Notes: generated from the sequence alone by a model not told the origin. Positions 45,462 through 54,876 are shown, numbered from the stretch's first letter. The stretch is 62,112 nucleotides of DNA from Bifidobacterium hapali (GCF_002259755.1 NZ_MWWY01000014.1:353-62464); one strand, 5' to 3'. Numbers and translations are program-made.

Positions 45462-45497
45462 CCCCCTATAATGAAAATGTCGGGGGTAAATACCCCC
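45462..45497 (+). promoter_or_regulatory. Promoter of pilus locus 2 with alternating C5/G5 runs
   Basis: A perfect TATAAT at 45467-45472 directly follows CCCCC; a GGGGG run follows 15 nt later at the expected transcript start and pairs with the next CCCCC in GGGGGTAAATACCCCC (45482-45497). The G-run could pair with either C-run in DNA. A GGAGGA-like site and ATG 45557 follow. Confidence 0.65.
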
Positions 45498-45556
45498 TTA
45501 GGAAGAGACTTGGTCCCACGGCAGAGCTGTTGTGCGGACCGTGGTGAGGAGTGCGT

Positions 45557-48500
45557 ATGCGAGGTCCGGTTCGCAAGAAGGTCGGGGCAGTGGTGGCCGC
45601 CGTACTGTCGATGGCGATGGTATGCGGATTTACCGGCGTATCGATTGCGGACGATACCGTTACTGGAAGCAGTGACGCAGTGACGAGTCAGACGGACGAT
45701 ACAAACAGCAGCGCGACTGATACAGCCGATACTGCAGCCGATAGTGCCGATCACAGTAACATTGACGAAAACGCTACCAACAACGGCACCCCCCCCCTAA
45801 ACGAAAATAACGAACAGCAAGCGGACTCATCGAACTCCGGCGCGGAAGCCGGAACGCAACAATCCGATACTCCATCAGCAGACACTTCAAACGCTGCGCA
45901 ACCCAACGACAATGCAGCCCCCACAGCAACCGGCGATTGTGCAGCCGTCACCGACTGGGCAACGCTAAAAAACTGCGTCGAGACAGGCACTGGTGACGTT
46001 ACTGTGCCCATCACTGTGCCCATCACCGCCGCCAAAGGCGAATCCATCACCGTCACCCGCAACGTGACGCTGACATCAACTGTTACCGAAGGAACATCCC
46101 TCAAACCCGCCGACGGTGACAATTCAGGTTCAGTATTCACCATCAATGAGGGTGGTCACCTGACCATTGGCAAAGCCTCTGATGATAACGCATTCACTTA
46201 CGCTGGCACTGAAACTGCCCCAATCGCCCGTCGTTTTGCCCAAGTCAATAAAAACGGCGCCCTCACCATCAACGGCGGTATATTCTCCTATCTTAAAAAC
46301 AGCAATAATGGTGGCGTTTTCTATGCTGACAGTGGCGCACTCACTATCAATGGCGGTATGTTCTCGAATAACGAAACCAGCAATGGTGGAGTTGGTTATG
46401 TCCAGGGAACTTCAACAGTCACTATCAACGGCGGAACATTCAGTTACAATACTGCTCTTGGCGCTGGAGTCTTAGGTGCCTATGGGACCACAAAAGTTTC
46501 CATTAACAATGGAATGTTTGACCACAACAGTACTACCGAAGTTGGTGAATGGGATGGTGGCGGTGTGCTGCGCCTGATGGGAACTTCGGGGGCTGTAGTC
46601 AGCGGAGGACAGTTTGAAAGTAACACTGCTAAGAGCAATGGTGGCGTGATATTCAATGGTGCTGGTGGCACTAATGATAGTGCGCTGCTGATTACCGGAG
46701 GCTCGTTTAAGAATAATAGTGCAGAGGCTGAAGGTGGAGCGATCCATAATAGGGGCACATTAAAGATTAGTGCTGGGACCTTTGAAGGGAATAAAGCATT
46801 TGGCGAAGGCGGCGGCGCTGTTTCACAGCAAAATGGCGCTTCTCTTTCCGTTGTGCCTGCGAATGGTCATAGCGTAACGTTCAAGAACAACGGTCAAACA
46901 TTTGCCGATAATGTACTTGCTAAGTGCAACACCATCACAGGAGCTATGGATGCTTGCCACGGCGGTAGTGGCGGTGGCGGTGCTATTTACTCCAGTTCCA
47001 AAAAGGATACTAAAACTGATAAATGGAGTTCAGAAAATCGCATCAGTAAGGTGAGCATTCAAGGCAATGTCGTGTTTGACGGCAATTACTCCAACAGATG
47101 GGGCTATATGCTAGGTGGAGGCGCCATCTTTGCTGACGGTGAACTCTGGATTCAGAATGATTCTAAGGGCAACAAACCGCAATTTAAAAATAATTATGCT
47201 GGTGTAAAGCAGAGTGAGACTAATACAGACGGTTCGACGAAGACTGTTTTTCGTGGCGGTGCCGGTGGGGCTATCTTCTTGCAGGAGGGTGTTGTCTATG
47301 GGAAAGAAACCGACGAGAATCTGAAATACACTTCCCGTGCGTACATTATGGGCGGTGAGTTTACAGACAATACTTCCGGGTATCTTGGCGGTGCTATTTA
47401 CACTGAATCGCATTCTCTAACTTACATTGCTAAGGCAGTGGCAACAAAGAACGTGGCTGGTCACTTTGGCGGTGGATTATGGTTGTGTCCGTCTGGTACT
47501 GGCGAAACGTCTAAGGGTGGCAACATTGCACTCTTCGATAATGAGGTTGACAAGTCTATTGACCCGAATCAGAAGAAGAATGACGACACTCATCCTAATG
47601 ACGAGCCGTTTGAAGGAGAAGCATTAACCTCATGGAATACCGGTGGAAACGACAAAGTAATTAGTAATGTTAGCGGCGACGGTACTGAAGCTGGTGATGA
47701 TTTCGCCATCATGAACCCAATGTGGAAGGGTGAAATTCAGAGCACTAACTTCCAGCTCATGGATACGTGGTTCACTGATCGTACGAAATCCGCTGTCACA
47801 TGGTATGAGGATGGTACTCCGATTAAGTCAGCAAGTGGTTTCCAAGATTACTTTGCTGATCCTAACCCGAATTGGCATAGAGGGGCGGATCAGGGTGGTA
47901 CCAACCTTGCGGTCACAAAGACTGATGGTCGCTTCATTACTGCTGATAAAGGCGAAAAAGTCAATATGAAAGCTGATCATACCCATACTATTAATCTCAC
48001 GCGCACGAACGACCCTAGGAAAGGCGTTGTCACAGGTGTTGCTCTTAAGGCACAAAAAGCCGAAGGCATGACTGATGACGAGTGGAATAATGCCAAGCAG
48101 GGAGCTCTGAACAGTGCTTCTATCATATTAACCGGTAATGCTGCCCGTCTATCCGGTGGTGCATTTGCTACCAACGGTGACGTGAAGTTCTCCACTCCGT
48201 ACACAGCATCGTGGGGCAAAGTAGACAATACTAAAGAAAAGAATGCGCTTGCTGGAGCCGAGTGGACGGTATCTACGAGTGGCACGGGTGCTGATGAAAA
48301 TACGGCACGTGCTTCTGCCACGTTCGGTGGTCCGTTCAACGCTGATTTCTACCCATCTATTTGTCCTTCCACCACGGAAGACCCTGATCAAGTAGCTTAC
48401 AATTCCGGAACATGCTGGAAGGAAACTGTCGAAACTAACTCGGATACCAAACAGGTTACCGTTACTCGGGAAGCCATCATTAAGGACAATATCGCCAGCG

Positions 48501-49807
48501 ACAAGAGCGCAGGAGAATCGTATGCGTACGCTGGTCTTGACAACAATCCGGCTGGCGGCGGTTTTGATATCAACAATTTGCATAACGGTACGTACACTGT
48601 TGTGGAGCGTAAAGCTCCGACTGGCTACCAGTTGAGTACGGAAACGTACACGTTCATCGTGAATAATAGTCAAGGAAAGTGGAACGATAGCAACGGTCAG
48701 CCAACTGACAATATCGATATAGATATCGTGAACAAACCTTTGCCTGGCATTTCATGGAGCAAGATGGATGTTGACATGGGTGTCGGAATGTTGGTTGGTG
48801 ATTCTGAATGGAAAGTTACCAAGTTCGGAGCGGATAACAAGTTAGACACCACTACTGAATATTACGTTGATGACTGCGTGGATAGTCCTAGACTAACCCC
48901 ATGCGCCAAAAGTGTGAATAGTGCTCAACTCAAGCGTTATGCTGACTTGAATGGGGCCGCGGGCGAGTTTACCATTCAAGGTCTTGACCCCGGCACTTAT
49001 CAGTTAGTAGAGTCCAGAGTACCTGATGGATATTGGCATCCGGCGAGTGGCACCGCTTACCAGTTCACGGTGCCCCAAAATGCTGATGCTGACACACAAA
49101 TCAAAATCTATGAATCAGATGGTCGTACTGAAGTAGAGAAAAAAGCCATTCCCAACAAACGTACACAAGTGGAATGGGCCAAAATTGATAGCGATGTCAG
49201 CACATTCCTAACCGGCTCTGAATGGACTATATCCGGTCCTTATACACAGAACGAAGAAAGCGTTAAAGATAGTAACAATCAGACGCTCACGATGACTGAC
49301 GTGAAAGTGGTTGATTGTGAAAGTAAGTCAGGAGCTACTGATTCTTGCGGTTCCCATAAAAACAGTTTGAGCGGCAACGATCCTGAGTATGCGGATATAG
49401 ATGCTGCAGCAGGCATGTTCAAAGTTGCGGGCCTTGCCCGACCTGACGATGAGAATACGACATACGTATACAAGCTCAAAGAAACCAAAGCTCCGGACGG
49501 ATACATTTTGCCTAACGTGACATACACGTTCCAGATTGGTTATCGTCAGCCAACGGATAGCAACGGGGATGTTATCAAAGTACAGATTGCTTCGCCAAGC
49601 AATGCGTCTGGACTTAACGTGCATCACAATATGGGCAGTAATCAGATTCCTAACGTCAAAATCGTATCGGCATTGCCGCTGACGGGTGGACCGGGGGACT
49701 GGGCTGCTCGCGACTGGCTGCTGATCGGCGGGGGGCTGGCTGTGGCAGCGGCCGGAGCGATGGCGTTGACGTATGAGTGGCGGCGTCGTAAGGCGGTGAG
49801 CTTATGA
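45557..49807 (+). CDS. Large LPxTG adhesin with beta-helix and SpaA domains (pilus locus 2)
   Basis: A 1416-residue surface protein. Signal peptide VGAVVAAVLSMAMVCGFTGV, then a Ser/Thr/Asn/Asp-rich linker (about 40-130). A parallel beta-helix follows, built of INGGIFSY, INGGMFSNN and INGGTFSYN repeats with GGA(I/V) turns. Three SpaA-like domains start at WGKVDNTKEKN, WSKMDVDMGVG and WAKIDSDVSTF, each ending in an E-box (TVVERKAPTGY, QLVESRVPDGY, KLKETKAPDGY). The anchor is LPLTGGPGDW with membrane helix and RRRK tail. A C9 tract lies in codons 78-80. GAGGAG precedes ATG 45557. Probably the tip adhesin of a second pilus. Confidence 0.93.
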   Translation: MRGPVRKKVGAVVAAVLSMAMVCGFTGVSIADDTVTGSSDAVTSQTDDTNSSATDTADTAADSADHSNIDENATNNGTPPLNENNEQQADSSNSGAEAGTQQSDTPSADTSNAAQPNDNAAPTATGDCAAVTDWATLKNCVETGTGDVTVPITVPITAAKGESITVTRNVTLTSTVTEGTSLKPADGDNSGSVFTINEGGHLTIGKASDDNAFTYAGTETAPIARRFAQVNKNGALTINGGIFSYLKNSNNGGVFYADSGALTINGGMFSNNETSNGGVGYVQGTSTVTINGGTFSYNTALGAGVLGAYGTTKVSINNGMFDHNSTTEVGEWDGGGVLRLMGTSGAVVSGGQFESNTAKSNGGVIFNGAGGTNDSALLITGGSFKNNSAEAEGGAIHNRGTLKISAGTFEGNKAFGEGGGAVSQQNGASLSVVPANGHSVTFKNNGQTFADNVLAKCNTITGAMDACHGGSGGGGAIYSSSKKDTKTDKWSSENRISKVSIQGNVVFDGNYSNRWGYMLGGGAIFADGELWIQNDSKGNKPQFKNNYAGVKQSETNTDGSTKTVFRGGAGGAIFLQEGVVYGKETDENLKYTSRAYIMGGEFTDNTSGYLGGAIYTESHSLTYIAKAVATKNVAGHFGGGLWLCPSGTGETSKGGNIALFDNEVDKSIDPNQKKNDDTHPNDEPFEGEALTSWNTGGNDKVISNVSGDGTEAGDDFAIMNPMWKGEIQSTNFQLMDTWFTDRTKSAVTWYEDGTPIKSASGFQDYFADPNPNWHRGADQGGTNLAVTKTDGRFITADKGEKVNMKADHTHTINLTRTNDPRKGVVTGVALKAQKAEGMTDDEWNNAKQGALNSASIILTGNAARLSGGAFATNGDVKFSTPYTASWGKVDNTKEKNALAGAEWTVSTSGTGADENTARASATFGGPFNADFYPSICPSTTEDPDQVAYNSGTCWKETVETNSDTKQVTVTREAIIKDNIASDKSAGESYAYAGLDNNPAGGGFDINNLHNGTYTVVERKAPTGYQLSTETYTFIVNNSQGKWNDSNGQPTDNIDIDIVNKPLPGISWSKMDVDMGVGMLVGDSEWKVTKFGADNKLDTTTEYYVDDCVDSPRLTPCAKSVNSAQLKRYADLNGAAGEFTIQGLDPGTYQLVESRVPDGYWHPASGTAYQFTVPQNADADTQIKIYESDGRTEVEKKAIPNKRTQVEWAKIDSDVSTFLTGSEWTISGPYTQNEESVKDSNNQTLTMTDVKVVDCESKSGATDSCGSHKNSLSGNDPEYADIDAAAGMFKVAGLARPDDENTTYVYKLKETKAPDGYILPNVTYTFQIGYRQPTDSNGDVIKVQIASPSNASGLNVHHNMGSNQIPNVKIVSALPLTGGPGDWAARDWLLIGGGLAVAAAGAMALTYEWRRRKAVSL
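45789..45797 (+). other. C9 homopolymer within the adhesin reading frame
   Basis: Nine C residues encode part of GTPPL near residue 79, between the signal peptide and the folded domains. The frame is intact with nine. A change of one or two C would end translation soon after, so the sequenced state is ON. Confidence 0.9.
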
Positions 49808-49986
49808 ACGCGCGCAGTGTAAGGCATCGTCCGGATGCGAGTGCTGTTCCATAGCCGGATAGTCGCGCACTCGATCGCCTACAACTACAGATTTGCGGAT
49901 CGCGGAATAGTAAGAAACCGTCCGTTTTCCGCGATTGCAAGAACACATCACAACACAAGAAGAATACAGAAAGAAGGATTCCCATC

Positions 49987-51825
49987 ATGAAGATGAGGAA
50001 ACTATTCGCCGGCCTAGCCGCCGCAGCCACCCTGCTCGGCGGCCTAGCCCTAGGCGCCTCCACCGCGAATGCAGATACGGTGTCAGTTGATGCTGACGGC
50101 GTAGTTACATCGGATGCGACGTTCAAGTTTACTGCAGATGATGCGGATCAGTGGAAAAACCGTGAGGTGAAGTACTATAAGCTTGCTGATTATGTGAGAT
50201 ATGATTCCGACCCTTCGGACCAGAATAAACCTGTATATGGCGTGCAAACAGCGGTGACTGCAGACCGTGATGCTCTCGAAGAAGCGCTTAAAGCTGCCAT
50301 TCCATCCGATTCGACGATTAAAGTTCCGGATGATACAAAGACAGATTTGATGGCGTGGGCGTTGCAGCAGGGTGCTCTAGACAGTGAGTCGAAGCCCTGG
50401 ACAGGTTCAACCCGTCTGTTTGCTGACTCTTTGGCGCATAATGATGAAGTATTGAGAGTACTTCAAAATATTGACTTTAAGAAAGCTGATGGGACAGCAC
50501 AGACTGGCACTGATCGTACTGTGAACTTGCCGGCTGGTGTTTATCTGTTTGTGGACGTCACTGTGAGTAACGGTAATGCGGCTGATCAAAATAATAACGG
50601 CAATATTTCTAACGGCACTGAGCAGAATCCTACAGATCCACGAAATGAGGAAGGCGGAAAAGTTGTAACGCAATCCGCTCCTATCGTGTTGGCTTCCGGC
50701 ACTGTGAAAGACAAGACAATTAGCGATCCTCTTCGGGCTAATGTGACTGAAGATAAACCAAATGGTGAAGACAATACAGTGGCATTCAAAAACCATGTGA
50801 CCCCCGTTGTCAAGGCTTATGATGATAAAGATGGCACTGTTTCGGTTGGCCAAACAGTAAATTATACGTTGAAATCCAATCTACCTGCATTCACCACGGG
50901 CTTCAAGGATTACCAGTTTGCGCTTACTGATACGCCTGGTGTTGGTCAGAATGTAAATTTAACTAATTTGCAAGTCAAGGTTGATGGCAAGCTTATTGGT
51001 GAGGGTACTGGCAATGATAATTATGAGCTGAAGTTCAGTAGCAGTGTCACCGCTGATGAACAGAACGCGAAGCAGTTCACGGCTGATGGTGTTAAGACAT
51101 TCATCCTTGACTTTAGCAAGTATGTGCAGAACCACACCTTCGAAGGAACTACCGAGTTGACAGCAGGTGTTGTTGAAGTCAAGTATCAGGCTGTGATCAA
51201 CGATCAAGCTACGCCGAGCCAGAGCGTGGTGAACTCAGTCGAGGTTAATGATAATAACTCCAAGGCTCAGGACAAGACTAAGCTGACCACTGGTGAGTTT
51301 GCCTTCACTAAGACGGATGCTCAGGGTAACCCAGTCAAGACGAAAGATGCGAAATTCCAAATTTATGCAGCTGATGAGAATGTTGAAGACGACGTACTCC
51401 CTATAGCACCAACCGTTACGACTGCTGTCTCCGACGAGAACGGTAAAGTTTCATTCACTGGTCTTGCTGATGGTGTGTACAAAGTTTCTGAGATTGAGGT
51501 TCCGAACGGTTTCGTTTCCAGTGCCAAGGCTGAGTTTAAGGTGACTATTAAGGATGGTCATGCAGTAACGTTTGAAGGTACTGACTTCTGGGGCTTAGCG
51601 CCGAACCTTGGCGATTGGCATGAGGGTTCCTCTATTGTTCATCCGGGCAACATTGCGCCGAATGGTACGGAATACAAGGTCAAGAACGTGAAGAACATTA
51701 CCCAGCTGCCGCTCACCGGTGCGGCTGGCACGGTGCTGTTCACGGTGGTTGGTCTTCTCCTTGCTGGAGCTGCGGCCACTGTCTACATGAAGTCTCGCTC
51801 CACTCGTCGCGCTCTGCGTGCTTAA
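49987..51825 (+). CDS. Major pilin of pilus locus 2 (LPLTG)
   Basis: A 612-residue pilin with signal peptide LFAGLAAAATLLGGLALGAS. An N-terminal pilin domain (FKFTADDADQWKNREVKYYK) is followed by a D2-like isopeptide domain (HVTPVVKAYDDKDGTVSVGQ), a SpaA-like domain (FAFTKTDAQGNPVKTKDAKF) with E-box VYKVSEIEVPNGF, and the anchor LPLTGAAGT, membrane helix and RRALRA tail. AGAAAGAAGGA precedes the start. It follows the adhesin at 45557 and would form the shaft, but no sortase is encoded nearby. It may rely on the sortase at 33652 or one elsewhere. Confidence 0.93.
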   Translation: MKMRKLFAGLAAAATLLGGLALGASTANADTVSVDADGVVTSDATFKFTADDADQWKNREVKYYKLADYVRYDSDPSDQNKPVYGVQTAVTADRDALEEALKAAIPSDSTIKVPDDTKTDLMAWALQQGALDSESKPWTGSTRLFADSLAHNDEVLRVLQNIDFKKADGTAQTGTDRTVNLPAGVYLFVDVTVSNGNAADQNNNGNISNGTEQNPTDPRNEEGGKVVTQSAPIVLASGTVKDKTISDPLRANVTEDKPNGEDNTVAFKNHVTPVVKAYDDKDGTVSVGQTVNYTLKSNLPAFTTGFKDYQFALTDTPGVGQNVNLTNLQVKVDGKLIGEGTGNDNYELKFSSSVTADEQNAKQFTADGVKTFILDFSKYVQNHTFEGTTELTAGVVEVKYQAVINDQATPSQSVVNSVEVNDNNSKAQDKTKLTTGEFAFTKTDAQGNPVKTKDAKFQIYAADENVEDDVLPIAPTVTTAVSDENGKVSFTGLADGVYKVSEIEVPNGFVSSAKAEFKVTIKDGHAVTFEGTDFWGLAPNLGDWHEGSSIVHPGNIAPNGTEYKVKNVKNITQLPLTGAAGTVLFTVVGLLLAGAAATVYMKSRSTRRALRA

Positions 51826-51839
51826 CTCATTGGCCCAGT

Positions 51840-51889
51840 TTTGCGGGTTAGGGGAGGTCAAGGATCCTTGACCTCCCCTAACCCGCAAA
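51840..51889. other. Perfect 50-bp palindrome after the pilin gene
   Basis: Twenty-five bp, starting TTTGCGGGTTAGGGG and centred on AAGGATCCTT, are followed directly by their exact complement with no spacer. It lies 15 bp after the pilin stop codon. It probably acts as a terminator or mRNA 3' barrier, but lacks a T-run. Confidence 0.85.
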
Positions 51890-51905
51890 GGGAAAAAGAA
51901 GGACT

Positions 51906-52250
51906 ATGACTGTTGTAGTTAACGGTAATGGTGCAATCCATCCGAATGAACTTGATTCGTTTCCATTATTCGATTGCCGATCCCACTTTTTTAATGCCCA
52001 AGGAGGTGGGGATTATCATGCATTTTACTTCCACAGAGGAATGCAGATTCTAGCATTGATGCCTGTTGATGGTCTAAAGGGCGACCTATATCACGCAACT
52101 CCTAGCCATCTCTACCATGTAGATGAGGATGCGACAATTGATTTGTCAAAGGACGCAATAGCTGCCTTTCAGAGACTCTGGGATAGAGGTACGGTGCAGG
52201 AACTTTGCGAAAGTGGCATACTCCATGGCAATGCTTGCCAGCTGAAGTGA
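51906..52250 (+). CDS. Hypothetical protein (114 aa) in pilus locus 2
   Basis: A 114-residue frame preceded by AGAAGGA and an ATG, without signal peptide or membrane helix. It has no family I recognise. The composition is globular (DYHAFYFHRGMQILALMPVD, then DATIDLSKDAIAAFQRLWDR), with two Cys. It sits between the 50-bp palindrome and a pilin remnant, 80 bp after the pilin, and could be an accidental passenger or a small pilus-associated protein. Confidence 0.6.
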   Translation: MTVVVNGNGAIHPNELDSFPLFDCRSHFFNAQGGGDYHAFYFHRGMQILALMPVDGLKGDLYHATPSHLYHVDEDATIDLSKDAIAAFQRLWDRGTVQELCESGILHGNACQLK

Positions 52251-52343
52251 AGTAGGAGATCAACGGGTCTGCTGCTCGCGTCGGCGGCTGGCTTGGTGTA
52301 CACCAAGTCTCGCGCTACGAGCCGCGCGCTGCGTCGTCACTGA
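52251..52343 (+). pseudogene. Pilin C-terminal anchor remnant
   Basis: Reads GLLLASAAGLVYTKSRATSR then ALRRH and stop, matching the membrane helix and tail of the pilin at 49987-51825 (GLLLAGAAATVYMKSRSTRR). The LPxTG motif and the rest of the protein are missing. It is the tail of a lost third pilin or of a partial duplication, with the 114-aa gene between the two. Confidence 0.8.
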
Positions 52344-52360
52344 TCGCAGACAGCGTCGTT

Positions 52361-52454
52361 TACTGAATGGTGTCGCTCTCGCAACACCATTCAGTAGGAG
52401 GCCTCGATAAAGCAAGAAAGCGCATGGGATCAATCCGCGATCCCATGCGCTTTT
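52361..52454 (+). terminator. Two strong hairpins after pilus locus 2
   Basis: TACTGAATGGTGT/ACACCATTCAGTA at 52361-52396, then AAAGCGCATGGGATC/GATCCCATGCGCTTT at 52417-52453 ending in TTTT. The second is a good intrinsic terminator, probably the original end of the pilin operon. Confidence 0.8.
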
Positions 52455-52540
52455 GCATTGGTACAGGTCCCATAGGAACTGTTGCGGTGCTGTACGGCTA
52501 TTCCTTCCTTCTCGGTCGTGCTCCTTCCCGCCGCGGCAGA

Positions 52541-53026
52541 AAACGCTCACTGAGCGTCCCTCAGTGAGCGTTTTCCGCCACTCGTACTGATGCGTGGCGG
52601 AAAACTCTCGATGACTCACCTCTCAGTGAGCGTTTTCTGCCATTCGTGGTGGGGCATATGGGTGCGTACGGAGTAATAATACGGGTGCATACTGGAGAAA
52701 CAGGTGCATATGGGTGCGTGGCGGTTTTCTCTCGCTGCGCGGCCCCTCAGTGAGCGTTTTCTGCCACTCGTGCTGATGCGTGGCAGAAATCTCTCACTGA
52801 CTCGCCTCTCAGTGAGTGTTTTCTGCCACCCGTGGTGGGGCATATGGGTGCGTGGCGGTTTTCGCTCGCTGCGCGGCCCCTCAGTGAGCGTTTTCTGCCA
52901 CTCATACGGGTGCGTGGCAGAAATCTCTCACTGACTCACCTCTCAGTGAGCGTTTTCTGCCACTCGTACTGATGCGTGGCAGAAAACGCTCGCTGACGAC
53001 AGTCTCAGTGAGAGAAAACCGCCACG
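52541..53026. repeat. Dense GGCAGAAAACGCTCACTGAG cluster
   Basis: Alternating direct and inverse copies of GTGGC(A/G)GAAAnCnCTCACTGA, more than ten arms with TGACTC, TACGGGTG or TACTGATG spacers. The family is shared with 742-1036 beside the rRNA operon. It fills the gap between pilus locus 2 and the ATPase at 53074; no gene is called here. Confidence 0.85.
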
Positions 53027-53073
53027 CACTATTGATAATGCGCCAGATCGCAAACGTATACGGATACTTGCGT

Positions 53074-54252
53074 CTATGACTTAGTGATGTATGTACCATC
53101 GTCAGGTAGACCCAACGTCATACGAATGTAGGCAGCATGTTCGCGCAGGTATTCGCGCAGGTAAGGAATCGCGAAATCGACTCTGCCGTATCCCTTCTCC
53201 TCGATAACTTGCGCTTCTATCAATCTCATACGGTAGATACTCGCGTACCTCACATCTTTACCCATGCGTTTGGCTATAACCGATGTCGAAGACGGTCCAT
53301 CGTCCTGAGCCATAGCAAGTAGGTACGTTTTATCGATAGGTGAGAGCCCGTCTAATTCCGGACCGTGAACAGTATCGCCCAAACAACTGAGCGCGTCTGC
53401 AACACCGAGTTTGGCATCCTCCGCCGTTACTGCGATGTTGCCACTGTTTACATCTCCTATACGTCGCATTGCTCTGCGCCAGATGTGATATCCGACCAAT
53501 TGAATCATGAACGGATAGCCGGAGGTTGCCTGCGTTGCAATATGCAGGGGTTCCCCATCAAACGTTATACCCGTGGAGTAGAACGTGTCAGCTAGCGCCT
53601 GCGAGACTTCGTTCAGGGGGACATCTCCCAGTCGTTCTGGTTGCGCTCGGCGAAGGAACGTCATGACGTCGTCATTGAGCCATTTTGAAGACATTGAGGG
53701 CAATCCGGCGAATACGAATGCAAGATTTCGATCTTCGCTGGTCAGGTGCTGCGCGGCCGTGGCTATGGCGATCATATCCGAACGTTCGGCTGCTTGTGCT
53801 TCATCGATGGTCACCAGCAGACCGCCGCCGTGCTTCTCCAACTCGTTAAGTCGCATTCCCATAGCTTCGCGAAGCGTCAACGGCAGCCTTGTTTTCTCGT
53901 AGTGTATGCTGCCGAGACTCCCGCCGACATTCATTACGCTGACTGTGGGTTCGAAGGAAAAGCTGAAATTTCCTTTTTGAGGTCGGAGTTTGTCGAGTAG
54001 GCGTTGTGCCATACCAGCAGATGCTGTTTCGCTGATGGCTTGCCATCCTCGTCGTTCGACCATCCGCTTGAACTCAGTTAATATGACGGTTTTGCCAGTG
54101 CCTCGTGCTCCCGTAACTTGCATGAGACGTCCGGGTGCGCCGGAGCCGTTATCGAGTCCCTCCTCGAAGTCCGCAAGAACCACATCTCTACCGATAAGTA
54201 CTGGCGGCACATGGCCTGCACTGGGCTTAAAAGGGTTCGTTCTTATTCTCAT
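53074..54252 (-). CDS. AAA ATPase, ORC/Cdc6-like with winged helix
   Basis: A 392-residue protein. GHVPPVLIGRDVVLADFEEG leads to Walker A GARGTGKTV and Walker B LLVTIDEAQAAE; NLAFVFAGLPSMSSKWLND and MIQLVGYHIWRRAM follow. The C-terminal ~80 residues (YLLAMAQDDGPSSTSVIAKR, then MGKDVRYASIYRMRLIEAQV) resemble a winged helix, as in archaeal ORC/Cdc6-like ATPases. ATG 54252 is preferred over 54276: a TATAAT box ends 6 nt before it, implying leaderless transcription, whereas 54276 lies inside the repeat array. Function unknown; it does not carry the DUF4143 nuclease-like end. Confidence 0.88.
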   Translation of the reverse strand: MRIRTNPFKPSAGHVPPVLIGRDVVLADFEEGLDNGSGAPGRLMQVTGARGTGKTVILTEFKRMVERRGWQAISETASAGMAQRLLDKLRPQKGNFSFSFEPTVSVMNVGGSLGSIHYEKTRLPLTLREAMGMRLNELEKHGGGLLVTIDEAQAAERSDMIAIATAAQHLTSEDRNLAFVFAGLPSMSSKWLNDDVMTFLRRAQPERLGDVPLNEVSQALADTFYSTGITFDGEPLHIATQATSGYPFMIQLVGYHIWRRAMRRIGDVNSGNIAVTAEDAKLGVADALSCLGDTVHGPELDGLSPIDKTYLLAMAQDDGPSSTSVIAKRMGKDVRYASIYRMRLIEAQVIEEKGYGRVDFAIPYLREYLREHAAYIRMTLGLPDDGTYITKS

Positions 54253-54258
54253 ATGGTC

Positions 54259-54330
54259 ATTATATTGCAAATTCAAAAAAGATCTAAAAAGTTCAAAAAA
54301 ATTCTAAAACAATCTAAAAAGATCTAAAGG
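54259..54330 (-). promoter_or_regulatory. Six 10-nt iterons plus leaderless -10 box of AAA ATPase gene
   Basis: On the plus strand six consecutive 10-mers (54271, 54281, 54291, 54301, 54311, 54321) follow (A/G)(A/T)TC(T/A)AAAAA in exact register. On the minus strand they lie just upstream of TATAAT (54264 to 54259), covering the -35 region. One unit per helical turn puts every copy on the same DNA face. Confidence 0.85.
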
Positions 54331-54632
54331 GTAGGTGATTATATTAATCAGCTATGTAGCGTCAGTGAATGCACTTATCTGTGTTGGTTGACGTTGTTCA
54401 TAGATAAGCTTTCGAGAATAATTGATCACGAACCTCACTGTGCTAGAGACTGTCAAATCAGTCTGCTCATGTCGCTGACGCCCTGTAGGTGTCCTGCACC
54501 TTATTCATTAATGAGCTGATTTTCGCTGATCTGAGAGGCGGTTTTAGTGGTGGGTGGTGTACGTAATCTCGGGTTCTGGCAATATGCGTAACCCATCGAT
54601 GTACACAAAACACAAAAAACGGTGAAAATTTG

Positions 54633-54815
54633 GTTGTGTGGCAAATTGCACTGCCACACAACTGTTGTATAACGTTATATTTAGGTTGTGTGGCAGCTCG
54701 CAAAATCCTTAAATCCTTGGAATTTCAACGTTCTTGAGTGTTATACCCCCGTACTCATTGCGCATGAGTATCGCCACACAACCGCAAAAATGCCGTTTTT
54801 GTGGTTGTGTGGCAA
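54633..54815. repeat. GGTTGTGTGGCA inverted motif cluster
   Basis: Alternating GGTTGTGTGGCA and TGCCACACAACC copies, five arms (54633, 54653, 54686, 54773, 54802), with A- or T-rich spacers. It lies upstream of both flanking, divergently transcribed ATPase genes. No gene seen in 54331-54632. Confidence 0.75.
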
Positions 54816-54876
54816 GATCTCTGCTGTGCATTGTCGTGTTCCGTGAGTTCTTAGCTCCTCTTGAGCGTTCTAAAGG

